This document shows, in pieces, positions 1-11,482 of a stretch of 56,908 nt of DNA; position 1 is the first letter of the stretch; every line of letters starts with the position of its first letter. A model generated the notes under the pieces. That model was given only the letters and a program-made list of their open reading frames with translations. It was not told the origin of the DNA and made no database searches. The stretch comes from Chalciporus piperatus (lineage: Eukaryota; Basidiomycota; Agaricomycetes; Boletales; Boletaceae). A program made the translations under genes and the position numbers. The DNA lies in assembly GCA_038093975.1 (NCBI GenBank), contig JBBPTG010000160.1, positions 1-56,908 on the forward strand, written 5' to 3'.

Positions 1-1767
1 GACATCGCTCTTCTTCTTCAGGAAGTAGATCCAAGGGAAGCGGGAGAAGTCATCGACGATTAGAAGCCAGAACCGGAATCCTTCCCTGGACTGTGGAGTT
101 ATAGGACCTCCGACATCCGTGTGGACCACTTGGAGTGCGTGTGTAGCTCGGGGTCTTTCCAGTAGCTCGAACGGAAGCTTCTTCATCTTTCCGAGAACGC
201 AGGACTCACAGAATTCCGGAGTTCCAGAAAGCGTGTCAATCCCTTGGAGTTGACCATGCCTGATCATATGCTGAATCCGGGGGATGGAGATGTGTCCCAT
301 GCGTCGATGGAGGAGGTTGATATCCACAGTGGCATGCGCAGCCTCCGGAGTGAGCATTGGAGTGGCTTCCGCGTGGTACAAACCCTCCTTGTGTGTTCCA
401 ACGATGATGGGAACAGGCCTCTTCCGGATGTGGCAGATGGAGGAGTTCGCAGGAAAGAGGGTGGATAGTCCAGCATTGGACAGGCGATGGACGGAGATGA
501 GAGAAATCCGGAAGTCTGGAATGAGGAGGACATTGCTTAGGATGACCTCAAACGTCTTCCCTTTGACAGTGGAGCGAAGTGGAACGGATCCAATTCCGAT
601 CGCGGAAACGGTGGAGTTGTCTCCGAATGACACGGGACGTGGTGGATGAAGTGGATGGTACGTGCGGAACCAGGAACGGTGCGGAACCATGTGGGATGTT
701 GCTCCAGAGTCGATGAGGAGTGAGAAGTCAGCCAGCTTGGGTTCAGACGACAGATAGGCGTGAACACGTTGGATTAGAGACTCAGATACACTCTCCTTAG
801 CTACGTTTGCACTTTCCGGAGGTCCGGAACTTTGGTCTGGACGCTCTTCCGTCGCATTAGCCTTTTCCCTTTCCTTTCCCTTTCCCTTTCCTTTCTGTCC
901 AGGTCCTCCGCCTTCGCGAAGCCTCTCGACCCACTTCTTGTAAGCGAAGCAGTTGGACGAGTCATGTCCATTGGACTGATGGTGCTCACACCAGGCAGAG
1001 GAGTTTCCAGGAACTCTTCCGGACGCTTTGAGGGCGGAATCAGAAGTTCCGGACGGATTGAGACGGGATTCCTCAGATAGAACACGAAGTTCGATGGTGT
1101 CGAACGTGAGTTTGTCTTTCTCAACGGTGTTGATGATGGAGGATGTGAACATGGTCCAATTCGGAGTTTTGGGAAGGGAGTTGAGGAGTGTGAAGGCAAG
1201 GAGTTGTGGATCGATGGTGTATTGCATCCCGAGGAGTTGGCGTTGGATGGTCCGGATGGAAGCGACGTGCTCAGAGATGGCAGAGGTGCCGTTCCAGGCA
1301 GTGGAGAAGAGACTGCGGAATGAATGGAAAGCGTCGGAAACGCTAGGAGTTGCATAGAGCTCCAGGAGTTTATCCCAGAGTTCCTGAGCAGTCAGGATGT
1401 TCTCCGTTTGCATCAGGATAACGTCATCCAGGTGGGTTTGGATGATTCCGAGTCCGTGCGCTTTCTCATCTCGTTCCCTCCACTTACGGATCTCCTCTGC
1501 CGTTGGACCAGTGGTAGAAGGGGTGGTGGTCGTAGCAGGAGTAGGAGTGTTTCCGGATGCGGAAGTGGACGGAGCAACTGCGGGAGTGGCTGTGCTAGAG
1601 GTTCCGGAAACTACGGATAGCGAGGGATCCGGATCCGTTCCTAGTACAACGCCTAGAACCTTTTCGCTTCTGAGGAGGACGGTGATGCGAAGACGCCAGG
1701 TGGTGAAGTTTCTGGGTCCCATCAAGCGAGGGACTGTGGAAGTCCGGGTGGTAGTATCCGATGTCAT
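1..1767 (-). CDS. Copia gag-pol polyprotein (N-terminal 589 codons, partial)
   Basis: One uninterrupted minus-strand frame starts at the ATG at 1767-1765 and has no stop before the window edge. It begins with a copia-type gag (MTSDTTTRTS, then a stretch resembling the UBN2/retrotran_gag family with LWDKLLELY). A zinc-knuckle-like motif WCEHHQSNGHDSSNCF is followed by a run of GK repeats. The aspartic protease active site DSGATSHM follows, then a GAG pre-integrase segment (LLHRRMGHIS ... CESCVLGK) and the start of the integrase core (DDFSRFPWIYFLKKK). This is the polyprotein that packages, matures and integrates the element. No frameshift or stop is visible in this part, so it may be recent. 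The reverse transcriptase is not in the window. Confidence 0.9.
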   Translation of the reverse strand, partial: MTSDTTTRTSTVPRLMGPRNFTTWRLRITVLLRSEKVLGVVLGTDPDPSLSVVSGTSSTATPAVAPSTSASGNTPTPATTTTPSTTGPTAEEIRKWRERDEKAHGLGIIQTHLDDVILMQTENILTAQELWDKLLELYATPSVSDAFHSFRSLFSTAWNGTSAISEHVASIRTIQRQLLGMQYTIDPQLLAFTLLNSLPKTPNWTMFTSSIINTVEKDKLTFDTIELRVLSEESRLNPSGTSDSALKASGRVPGNSSAWCEHHQSNGHDSSNCFAYKKWVERLREGGGPGQKGKGKGKEREKANATEERPDQSSGPPESANVAKESVSESLIQRVHAYLSSEPKLADFSLLIDSGATSHMVPHRSWFRTYHPLHPPRPVSFGDNSTVSAIGIGSVPLRSTVKGKTFEVILSNVLLIPDFRISLISVHRLSNAGLSTLFPANSSICHIRKRPVPIIVGTHKEGLYHAEATPMLTPEAAHATVDINLLHRRMGHISIPRIQHMIRHGQLQGIDTLSGTPEFCESCVLGKMKKLPFELLERPRATHALQVVHTDVGGPITPQSREGFRFWLLIVDDFSRFPWIYFLKKKSDV

Positions 1768-1962
1768 GATTATGACAGGTGACAGATGACAGGTGACAAG
1801 ACAGTTTGATCGACAGGTGACAGGAGATGGTTCCTATGTCGGAGTGATCTGAGGATGTCTAGAACGGTCCGGAAGGGCGCGGGAAAATTGCGCGAGAGTG
1901 GATAGAGTCAAGGGACTCGGAGTCGTTGGGCAAGAGGACCGTTTGCTGCTAATGGGCGCTAG

Positions 1963-1977
1963 CCAGGGCTCATAACC
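1963..1977 (-). promoter_or_regulatory. Primer binding site, half-tRNA-iMet type
   Basis: Directly inside the LTR, the plus-strand bases read CCAGGGCTCATAACC. This looks like the anticodon arm of an initiator methionine tRNA (CAU anticodon within GGGCTCATAACC). The element RNA (minus strand) would therefore pair with an internal half of tRNA-iMet, the priming mode known for copia-like elements, rather than with a tRNA 3' end. Confidence 0.7.
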
Positions 1978-2512
1978 TGTGAAAACTAAACGAACTCAGC
2001 CGATGCCTAAGAGAGGCGGAAACGACTATATTCACCTAAACGAACTAGGTACAACTCAAATAAGTAAAGGAACTAAGTAAAGAGAGTAAATACTCACCTC
2101 AGCCGATGCCTAAGAGAGGCGGAAACGACTGAGGTGCTCTGGAAGTGAGACGAGGAATTTAAGTAAATGGGTGGAGATGTGCTCGGAACGATCCGACGTG
2201 ATTCCGGTCCGGAATGACCGATTCCGGGTGCAAAGGATCAAGCCATGTCAAGGACTTGACATGGATAAGAATAGAAAGGGTGAATGGTGAACAGAGATGT
2301 CACGAAAGGGAATAGACAAGTGAATGACATATAGGAGAACATACGAATGTAAAAGGGATCCGTTCCAACGAATCCGGAGATGTTTCCGTGCGTTCCGGAC
2401 ATCGGAAACGTCGGATTAAACACGGAATGTTTCTGGAAGTATCCGGAAACGGATAGGGGCTATCCGGAAGCGGAAAGGAGCGGATAGGCACGGATTGGAC
2501 TATATTTTGACA
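1978..2512 (-). repeat. 5' LTR of the copia element
   Basis: The LTR is about 535 bp. Its two ends form an imperfect inverted repeat: the plus strand begins TGTGAAAAC and the minus strand begins TGTCAAAAT. The inner end abuts the primer binding site. The outer boundary is inferred from the inverted repeat because the partner LTR is outside the window. Confidence 0.65.
1995..2130. repeat. 33-bp direct repeat inside the copia LTR
   Basis: The same 33 bp, beginning CTCAGCCGATGCC and ending GGAAACGACT, occurs at 1995-2027 and 2098-2130, 103 bp apart. Such LTR-internal duplications are often regulatory, but here that is inference. Confidence 0.85.
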
Positions 2513-2962
2513 TCGACTGTATGTACTTCGACGGTACAGAACGACTGTCTTCTGCTCATCGAGAGTCTGGTTTGGGGAGACTACCGTATTCGATGGGCCG
2601 CCTGAAGTCCGCCACTGATTCGTTTCAGGAATCAAAAGGGCCGACCTTTTCTATGTTTGTCTGATGGGGGTGGTCAACTTCGGGACTGAGCTCTCTGACT
2701 GACGAATCTTAGAGATTTCTATCAGTTCGCTTTGTCCGAGTTCTCTACCCCTCCTCCGAGATTACAGCCGTAAGTGATTTGCGCCATTTCGTCCACCAAT
2801 CACCATTAACGATCGTTTCCTCCCTGCTCCAAGACTCGTTCGACATCTCATGATCATGGGTCATTGATCAACTAATATCGTGTTTTCGTGAGATTGATCG
2901 CGGATGGGACTCTGACTGGCTGGCAGATCTATGACGGTTCCTTGAATGTCAGTCCTCGTAGG

Positions 2963-2970
2963 TATAAAAG
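2963..2970 (+). promoter_or_regulatory. TATA box of reductase A
   Basis: TATAAAAG lies 51-58 bp upstream of the ATG at 3021, a usual fungal spacing. It is the only clear element in the intergenic stretch 2513-3020. Reductase C has TGTAAAAG at the equivalent position (minus strand, about 29349-29342). Confidence 0.6.
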
Positions 2971-3020
2971 CTCGCGCGAAGAACTTCCTTCTGCACCCAG
3001 CTTGTACGATTCGAACAATC

Positions 3021-6000
3021 ATGTCCACGTCGCCTCTCTCAGCTCTTCCACCACTGGACTGCTCATTGCTCTTACCCGACTTGATTAGCTTCCATATGCG
3101 CAAGAATCCAAGTTTGCATATGTTCGTCTACGCAGACGCTAAATCCCCAGAGCACACGACCAAAATCACCTTCCTCGAGTTTGGTCGTGCTGCGCATCGG
3201 GTCGCACATGTACTGCGCCCCAACCGAGATGGCGACGAGGGGCAAGTTGTCATGCTCATCGCTAACGATACACTCTTGTACCATGCTCTCTCCATTGGCA
3301 TGTCTGTTGCTGGATTGGTTGTAAGTGCACCCACGCGAACGTCAGGAACTGCCTCTCATTGCATTGATCACTTGCAGCCTTTCTTGGTCTCTCCCAGAAA
3401 CTCTCCCGCGGCCGTGGTTGACATGATGAAGAAAACTAACTGTTCACGAATCGTGACGTTACACCATGTACACCATGTATTGATCGATGCTGTTCGCGAT
3501 GCGATTCCTGACGTTCAGTTGACAATTGAAGAAGCACCAACCCTGTCTTATGCATTTCCGAACCTTGGGAACGAAGTCGAAGACGACCCGTTTGTCCCAT
3601 ATCCACCGGCGGTATCACGCCCGGACTTAAACCAGCCTGCAATCTATGTTCACTCCTCCGGTAGCACCGGTTTCCCCAAAGCTATTCCTCACACTCACAG
3701 AATTCAAATCCAGTTAATGAGTCAGCGTGAGTGTATTGTCCTCCGTCGTTCCCTATTCCTCGTTGCAAATGCGGACATTAGCTATAATTCAAGATCTCTG
3801 CCACATACCTGCACCGCGTCGCGTAGGTGTCATGGCGCTTCCCGCATCCCACATTTATGGAATGGCTGTTCAGCTGTATCTTCCAATTGCATGCCTTGTC
3901 ACGGCTGTTATCTACGCACCCCAGGCGAGATCTGATCCGGATGCCGCGCCTGTCATACCAACGGCAGGCAATATCCTCGATGCCGTCCAGCGGACCAAAT
4001 GCAAGGTATTGATGGTCGTTCCGACCTTTCTGGAGCAGTGGTCGATCTCCGAGGCAGCCGTGGATGAACTCAAGAAGCTGGACGTCATTGTAAGTGACTT
4101 CTCCGGTGCCACAGACTATTTACCGTTGGTAACTGTTTCCTTTTCAGGTTTATGGAGGTGGTGCTTTGTCCGAGAAGATTGGTGATGTCTTATGTGCCGC
4201 TGGCGTACCTCTCGGAGCAGGATACGGGGGGTCAGAGTTTGGTTTACCTGCAGCCCTTGTCTCCATCAACGACGTTAAAGAGGGTGACTGGATGTACTTG
4301 TGTTTTGTGGATAGCCACAAGGTTCGGTGGGCTCCCCAAGGAGATGGTACTTATGAATTGCAAGTGTTGGTAAGCATGATTCACATCGATCATTATCATT
4401 GATATTCAATGTGGATACAGACAACTGATCGCAACCAAATGGCTGTCGAAAACCTTCCTGACTTGAAGGGGTTCGCGACTTCAGGTCTTTTCGTCAAGCA
4501 TCCTACGAAGGACCTATGGAAGATGTGAGTTATGCTGCGTAATCTTCATGTGGTCTCTCAATTGTATGATAGCGTTGGGAGGTTGGACGACGTGATCGTT
4601 CTCGCCTCTGGAGAAAAGACTGTCCCAACCCCAATGGAAAACATTATCGGTTCAAGCCCACTTCTCCGGGGTGCGGTCATGTTTGGACGAGAGCGTAATC
4701 AGGTCGGGATTCTAGTTGAACCGCGACCCGAACATATCGTCGACATTCGGGACGAAAACACCATCGCTGCATTTAGGACCAAGATATGGTACACTTGTTT
4801 CGCTAGGAACGCAATCCGAATCCTTTGTCCTGACCATGTTCCAGGCCAGACATCGAGGAAGCCAACGAAATTGCCCCGGCATTCAGTAGGATATTCAAGG
4901 AAATGATATTGATTACGGATCCAGAGAAGCAAATGTCGAGGAATCCGAAGGGAACCATCCAGAAGGAGGCAGTGCTCAAAGCTTATGAAGCTGAGATCGA
5001 CGCGTTGTATGTATTATTGCCTCGTCTATCTCTCGCGGTCGCTGAATCTCTGTTCCTCAAGATACGACTCATTGGAAGCCCAGTCGCACAACGGGTTAGT
5101 TGGGCCGCCGTCTTGGACCGCTGAAGTTATAGCGGACTGGCTGACAGTGATTGCACGCGCGATCACTCGTGGACATAATGTCGACTCTAAATCTGATCTG
5201 TTTGCGCAAGGCTTTGATAGGTGAGTCCCCCCAGTCACCTCCAAGATACCACAAGGTTCACCGAGTCTGTACTAGCTAGAGTGTTACACACCTTCGAAAC
5301 CAGCTCCTCAATGCGTTGTGGGGGGCTCCAGAGACTGTGATACGGAGCGCGGTCCCAAAAATATCGCTGAACTTCATCTTTGAGAACCCTACGATCGAGC
5401 TGCTTGCGGCCCGGATCGCCAGCATTGTCAAGGCGGACTCAACGTCACTCGACTTGCATTCCAAAGAGCATCACATTGCAGCGATGAATGCCATGATCGA
5501 GAAGTATTCCGTTTGGCTGCATGACTCAGCAACGACGGTCACAACGTCAAACGCGACGTCTCACGGCCTGGTCGTATTGCTTAATGGTTCCACTGGCAGT
5601 CTGGGATCATTCCTTCTTTCGCGACTGCTCGAAAATCCGGAAGTTCTCAAGGTTTACGCTCTCAATCGCCCTTCGTCTGCCTCCATCAAGGAACGACAGA
5701 AGTCTGCATTTCTGGACAGAAGCCTTCCGATCGATCTTTTGAGTTCAGGAAAGCTTGTCTACGTGGAAGCTGACGCTTCCCAAGACAAGTGTGGCTTATC
5801 CCCAGCTCTATATGAGGAGGTACGTCCTCCAATCATGCCTGGCGATGCTCATCGCGTTACTGAAGACTTGTCTAGATCAAGAGTTCAGTGACAACTATCA
5901 TACATAATGCTTGGCGCCTCGACTTCAACCTATCCCTCGCCTCGTTCGTACCGAACATTAAAGCAACTCGGAACCTCCTAGATCTTGCTTTGAGCTCCAA

Positions 6001-6935
6001 GCATAGACACTCGCTCCGCTTTGTCTTCACATCGTCCGTCGGAACTGCACAATCTTGGGATCACAATAGAGGGCCGTTCCCAGAGAGACTCCAACTCGAT
6101 CCATCCGTGGCTGTTGGTACAGGGTATGGGGAGGCGAAATATGTCTGTGAAATGGTGAGTGGTCATTCCATCTATGCCGGACTCACACACGTGACCTTCA
6201 TTATCCTAGATCATCGCCAGTAGCGGTCTCCACTCTACCTCGCTTCGCATCGGTCAGATAACGGGAGGACCTAATGGATCGTGGTCTACGACCGATTGGG
6301 TGCCTATCATCGTCAAGTCTAGCATCTCCATCGGAGCATTCCCAGACTCTCGTGGGGTATCTCATACCAGTTACCGGATAGGGCGTGTAGGCTCACAACT
6401 CTGATCGTAAGGCTGTTTCTTGGATGCGAGCTGAGGAGGTCGCGGCAGCTGTCTTGGACATTGGGTTCACGGATGAGGCCCCGCAGACGCTCAACATCGT
6501 CAACCCCCAGGTCGCACCCTGGGCGAGCATAATGCGGTCGATCCGTGACGAGATCGTGAAACAGAAATCGCTGCAGAGCCATCAGTGGACCATCGTTACG
6601 TTCCAGGAGTGGATAACTCGTCTAGAGCAGAAGGCTGAAGGCGCAACTCCCGAAGACCTCGCTAACATCGTGAGTCGTGCAATGAAATGTATTCTTCCTT
6701 GTCGCGCTGAATCTTCAATACAAAGCCTGCAATCAAACTTCTAGATTTCTTCCGAATAATTGCTCATAATGATGAGCTAGATCAGCCGGGACCTGTCAGG
6801 GAGGCATGTGGTATGGGCGACTTCGATACCACGACATCGCAGCGTGTGAGTAAGACCGTCAGCCGGATGCGTGCTATCGAAGACTTGGATGCTCGAGGAT
6901 GGGTCTTGTATTGGATTTCCAAGGGATTTCTCTGA
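3021..6935 (+). CDS. Adenylate-forming reductase A (A-T-R), with an in-frame TAG
   Basis: The product is an NRPS-like enzyme of about 1,050 residues. Such enzymes activate a carboxylic acid as the adenylate, load it on a phosphopantetheine arm and release it as an aldehyde by NAD(P)H reduction. The A domain has the P-loop-like motif HSSGSTGFPKA, then GYGGSEFG and NPKGTIQKEAVLK near its end. The T domain has LFAQGFDS. The R domain has the nucleotide-binding motif NGSTGSLGS and the short-chain dehydrogenase YGEAKYV (Tyr, Lys). About ten short introns fit conserved junctions, for example 3727-3780, GTAAGT at 4091 and GTGAGT at 5221. The oddity is that splicing at 5221/5275 gives Asp-Ser-TAG-Ser (TAG at 5277-5279) where both paralogs have Asp-Ser-Leu-Ser. 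No other acceptor keeps the frame. The final stop is TGA at 6933-6935. The substrate cannot be read from sequence. Confidence 0.85.
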
Positions 6936-7282
6936 GTGTTAGACCAGTGTCGTTTTCTCGACCGAAAACAAATGGTAGTGTCAATTCATTTAGCTTCCAG
7001 GTCATATGTATTTGTGAGGAACTGTATTGGAACGGACGAATGGCCCTCTCGACGTCACGCCCTCGCAACGACCACGTTTGATTTCTTGTTTTTATTCTTA
7101 ATTCAAAGCTTGGACTCATAATACGACTGAGGGAGTGTGCGAGAAAGACAAAAAGAACTAAATATTGGGCATTCAAACCGAGAAGAACAAAACAAAAAAT
7201 GTGGATGAAACATGTATGTGTGCCAAGCCTGCGTCCTCCCAGTCATGCGGTGCTTCCGTCATGCGGTGCTCTGCCGCCACCT
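6936..7282. other. Intergenic, convergent 3' ends
   Basis: This 347-bp gap lies between the stop codons of reductase A (+) and the helicase (-). It is A-rich near 7080-7200. I see no gene in it. Confidence 0.7.
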
Positions 7283-10200
7283 TTACTGCAATTCAGCTTC
7301 CAGTTGGTGCTCCGATGCGACCTCCTCGCGTTTCTGCTCTGCCGCCTTGACACAGGCTGAACACGCTAAAGGTCGTTCAGCTCGACATTCCCAACGGATT
7401 CGATGACGACCCGCTGAGCATGTCGCATTCATCTTGTGTCTACACTGCGAGACATCGTGGGGGTCGGCGAGCGAATGGAGTCGATCAGGGTGACACTTCA
7501 TCGGGCATGCATGCCCACATCCAAGGATGAAACCGCTGAAGGTGTCGTATGAGGTCGAGGAGAGGGTGATTTAGAACAAAGTGCCTTTGCACTCACCATG
7601 ACTGCATGCATCCGCCATCAGGACAGTAATCGTCGAAATCGCTCGCATGTTTAAGGACGACCGCATGCTCTGGGTGACGCTGGCACTTCACGGGGAACCC
7701 TTGGTAGATATACTGATTCTTCTCAAACAGAGTGAACAGCCGGCCCCAGAGGGCTCCGCCTTTCCTGGAACGCAAGAACGTTTGGGAGTTGCCGATCAAG
7801 ATGAGTGCGTCTCTCGCTCGAGAGAGAAGGACGTTTAGACGCTCAGGCGAGTCCATGAAACCGATTGCGTTAGATGTGTTAGACCTTGTGAGGCTCGCTA
7901 TCACAATGTCGCTTTCCTCACCCTGATAGTTATCTAGTATGAGTGGCGATCAAGTGAGCACAATCGATCTAGGAACGTTAGACGCCTTGCTTACCAATGG
8001 TAGCTAGCTTGATTGAGGCCTTCTTAGCCTTTTGTTCGGCTGGGACGAAGGATGAGAGTCCAGCACGTGCGAGATCCGACGAATCCATCTCGTTGAGGAT
8101 CGGGTCATTGTCGTTCTTCAGTGCATCTCGGAGCTTGTATAGTTGTCCGAGATAAGGAGTAAGGACGGCAATGTTTTCGCCCTTGTAGCCTTGTTGACCA
8201 AGGTGGCGGACTATCTTGAGTACCATCTCTACCTCGTAGCTGTTTTGCTTTGATCCTTTAGCGTCGCCATCCAGACGATCGCCGATGAGTGAATCGTCGT
8301 CTTCAGGATGCGTGTGGTCCAGGAAGATGACGTTCGATGAAACTCCACGGATGTCAACTCTGTGCGAGGTCGAGGGTGCGTCAACGAGTTCTGGGTAGGT
8401 AAGCTCGCGAACGAAGGTGGAGATCTCGGGGCGCATCCGGTGTTGCATGGCCAAAGTTGTGTGAGGGTAGCCTTTAAGTACGAGACGTTCAAAGAGTGAC
8501 CGATTGAGGTTAAATCCGTCACCCTTTTCGACGGTCAACTGATAATTGTTGACCTTTGGTCGCAATTGCCTGTGTGATCATGTCAGACATGCATAGGCAA
8601 GGGATGCTTCAGACTCACTTGTGGTCGCCGATGAGTATCATCTGTTCGACCCGCTGAGACAAGGCAGTCAGGACATGACTTTCGAGGATCTCTCCGGCTT
8701 CTTCTACCAGGAGGACCTCAGGACAGACTTTCTTGATGGCGTCTGCATAGATGGCTGCACCTGTAGTCGTGCACGCGATGACGCGCTTCTGACGCAGAGT
8801 AGCCACGGTGGATTCTCCAAACTCCAACTTGATATTGTCTTGCAACGTGTTGTACCTCTGTCCGGCTGCAGATATTGACTCCGCAGCATCGAGGACGACT
8901 TCATTGCGCCACTCCTCCAATAGCCGCATCCGAGCCGATCGGTCCATACCCCAAATGTGAGCAGCAGCTCGAACATGAGGTTCATCTTTCAACACTCCAG
9001 CATCCTGTCCCCACCTCCATCGCGAAAAGAGGTATCCTTTCCCGATTTCCTTCCCATTCTGCCCGACGCGCCTCATACCACCGAGAGTCTCGGGCGGCAC
9101 CTGGAACGCGTCGAAGAATGTTCGATGTTTGAATTTGAGGTGCATGATCAAGTTCTTATCGACACTCGACAATTTGTTAGCGAGGTTTTCAAGCTTCTTG
9201 TCGAGGCAAGTCGCGTTCTTTTTAAGTTCTTCAATGGAGTCCGATGCGTACCTCACTTGAGGTCGCGGTTGGTTATGAAGGGCGAGGTGGTCCATCGCCT
9301 GGTTGGAGCGACCGCCAAGACGTACAAGTGAATGGTCCGGGATACCATGTCGAAGAAGATCTCCGAGGAATTGATCGAGCGCGTGGTTTGTGTAACAAAC
9401 GACAAGGATGGTCTGAGACGTTTTATCGTGGAGCGCTTTGGCCAGGAGGGCACCTATGAACGATTTTCCCGTTCCTGAAGTACGGTGAGAAGTTGCAAGG
9501 ATCAGATCAATGACGCTCACCTGGGGGACCTTGTATTAAGGAAACGCGTTGTGTAAGCCCGGCGATCATAGATTTTGCTTGAGGTTCGTCGAGATGGATG
9601 GAAGTGGGGAGTTTCAAAAGGGTGGACAGTGTGACAGAAGGGTCTAATCCCAACGCATTGACGGCGCGCGACAAAGCTACCCGATTTGACACAGACGCCA
9701 CGGGAAGCCCTGTGTTCCAGAAGAGGATCTCCTTGCAGAGAGGAATGGCGCGCATCCTCCGCAGCGCAGTGAGGACGGGCTCAAAGGCGAATGTAGCAGT
9801 GTCGATTTGGATGAGTTGCACTCCCTTACGTGCGCAGAGGGAGCAGATGGTCTTCCTCGCATTGATCGCGTCATTGAGCTGGATGACTAGGATGGGAGGG
9901 TTGCAGGCTAAGAGTGCCTCGACACGATTCACCGTTCCAAAGCTGATGATATCTTCACCAGACACTAGGCAAACAAGCGACTGGTGTCTCAGAATCCTGG
10001 AGCCACGGGGATCGCGGCTGATGAAGTGTCTCCTTTTGTCATCACCCTTGATATCCTTGAGTTGCCAGAAGTCGCGGTTGCATTGGAGCTTGACACCCCA
10101 GCGAGTCTTCCGATCCTCGGTACCCGTATAGATACCGACCATGGTAAGACCTTGGATGCGAAGACCACGAAACTTGCCATTCTTCTTGAAGGCTGCCGTT

Positions 10201-11003
10201 ACCTCCTCCTGGATGTCGAAAATCATGTCCTCCCTCAACATGCGAAAGTTGTTGTCTAGATAATCTTCGACAGCCGTCTTTGAGACGGGTGTACTGAGGT
10301 CTTCGTGAAATGCGTTACGGAGGAAAGGAGGCTTTCGACACATAATTTCGTCGCCAGTGGGAAGGATGGCGATGTCTCGAAAATTGGCGAAGTCGTTGTC
10401 ATGGCGTCCGCCAGGTCCGCCTAGGGCGTCACGAGCTCCCGTTGGACTCGCACTGGTAAGCAGATGTTTGATGAGATAACCAATCTCTCTGATTTCATGC
10501 TTTGACGACGTAGTGAGGCTGTCCAAGATGAGTGGTCGAGCTGCAACGCCTCGATAGGGACTAGTGTCTCGCTCTTGTAGGGTCAAGAGTCGAGCGAGCA
10601 CTCTGGCAAAGGCCAACTGGGCGTCCTCGCTCAACTTCCCTTCTTCGTGGGTGCGGACGAAAGCAGACCAGAAGACAGGTGGCTCGACCACGTGGAACAG
10701 CAGGCTGTCCAACGCGTTGCCACCCAAGTCTTGAGCTCTGAGGAGAAATTCCAATGCCTTGGACCCCAGTCCGTTCATGAACTGAATGGATAAGTCGCAA
10801 CGCATTGCCGACTGGAGTGAGGAGGTACCGTGATCACTTTTGATGATTGTGTCTACGCATACCACTGGGTCATCCTGTGCGCAGAGGCCTTCCAGGAAAA
10901 GGCTCGCGCTCCGGGGGTCGATTTTGACCGTCCCAGCAAGAACGTCATGAAAACGCTTTTGTAGTTTAACTCTACGGTTGGTTGATTGGGATGGGGGGTT
11001 CAT
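7283..11003 (-). CDS. ZNFX1/NFX1-type superfamily 1 RNA helicase-like protein
   Basis: This is a large P-loop protein of about 1,150-1,190 residues. Helicase motifs occur in order: GPPGTGKS (Walker A, split by an intron near 9519-9470), LLVEEAGEI (Walker B type), GDHKQLRP, MQHRMRPEI, DNYQGEESDIV and RLNVLLSRARDALIL. These are the UPF1-like SF1 motifs. The C-terminus has an NFX1-type zinc-binding stretch, CGFILGCGHACPMKCHPD, and more Cys/His pairs before the TAA at 7283-7285. The long N-terminus resembles the ZNFX1 family, whose animal members act in RNA surveillance and small-RNA inheritance; a role here is inference. About four introns of 45-70 nt are visible. I chose the ATG at 11003 (MNPPSQ); an in-frame ATG at 11093 is possible. 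It lies convergent with reductase A and upstream of reductase B. Confidence 0.82.
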
Positions 11004-11482
11004 GTCGAGAATGCACAACTGAGTTGGAAGTTGGAAGGGTAAAGAGTCAGCACACGTACGCTCTGCGAGGGGCACAGCAAGTCTGGTTGCCATCGCATTA
11101 CACGAGGAGATCCGTGAAGTTCCCAGTTGGGACTTTCGAAGTCACTAAAACGTGTCAACCGGTGGGTCCAAGGACACAATAAGTTGAAGTTGAAATTACA
11201 ATGCCAGTGAAGCTGCTCACCTTAGAGCAACATGCTAAATACCGGGAAATTTGTCTTACGGTGATCCATTGGTCGCGAATGGTCTTGATAAAACCCTCAG
11301 ATCACATCGAAGTTGAAAACATCTTCATCGAAGAAACAGATTGCAAAAACGGATTACATAATGCTTAGGGACACTTCCTCGACGTCGATGCAGCAGAGCG
11401 TCCCTTCAACCACTAGGATGGTTGACAGTCACAAACACTAACCCTCCATATTTTTCAAGGTGTCCTCGTGTGTCTATCCGAT
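11004..11482. other. Intergenic between helicase 5' end and reductase B 3' end
   Basis: This stretch is the presumed promoter and leader of the helicase and holds the alternative in-frame ATG at 11093. No TATA box or other element is clear, and I see no further gene. Confidence 0.5.

Larger units (their letters stand above)
1..2512 (-). mobile_element. Ty1/copia LTR retrotransposon, 5' part
   Basis: Read on the minus strand the order is LTR (2512-1978), primer binding site (1977-1963), untranslated leader with short direct repeats of the type ACAGGTGAC (about 1830-1770), then one gag-pol frame that runs off the left edge of the window. Domain order gag, protease, integrase identifies the copia superfamily. 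The reverse transcriptase, RNase H and 3' LTR lie outside the window, so the second target-site copy cannot be checked. Bases 2513-2517 (TCGAC) would be the target duplication on this side. Confidence 0.9.

Noticed and set aside
801..1355. Minus-strand open frame of 184 codons
   Set aside because: It is a shadow of the copia gag frame, which is in another frame of the same strand and has clear motifs.
6340..6430. Apparent frameshift in reductase A near the R-domain motif VSWM
   Set aside because: An intron of about 55 nt (GTATCTCATACC...GTAAG) removes it and matches introns at the same place in B and C.
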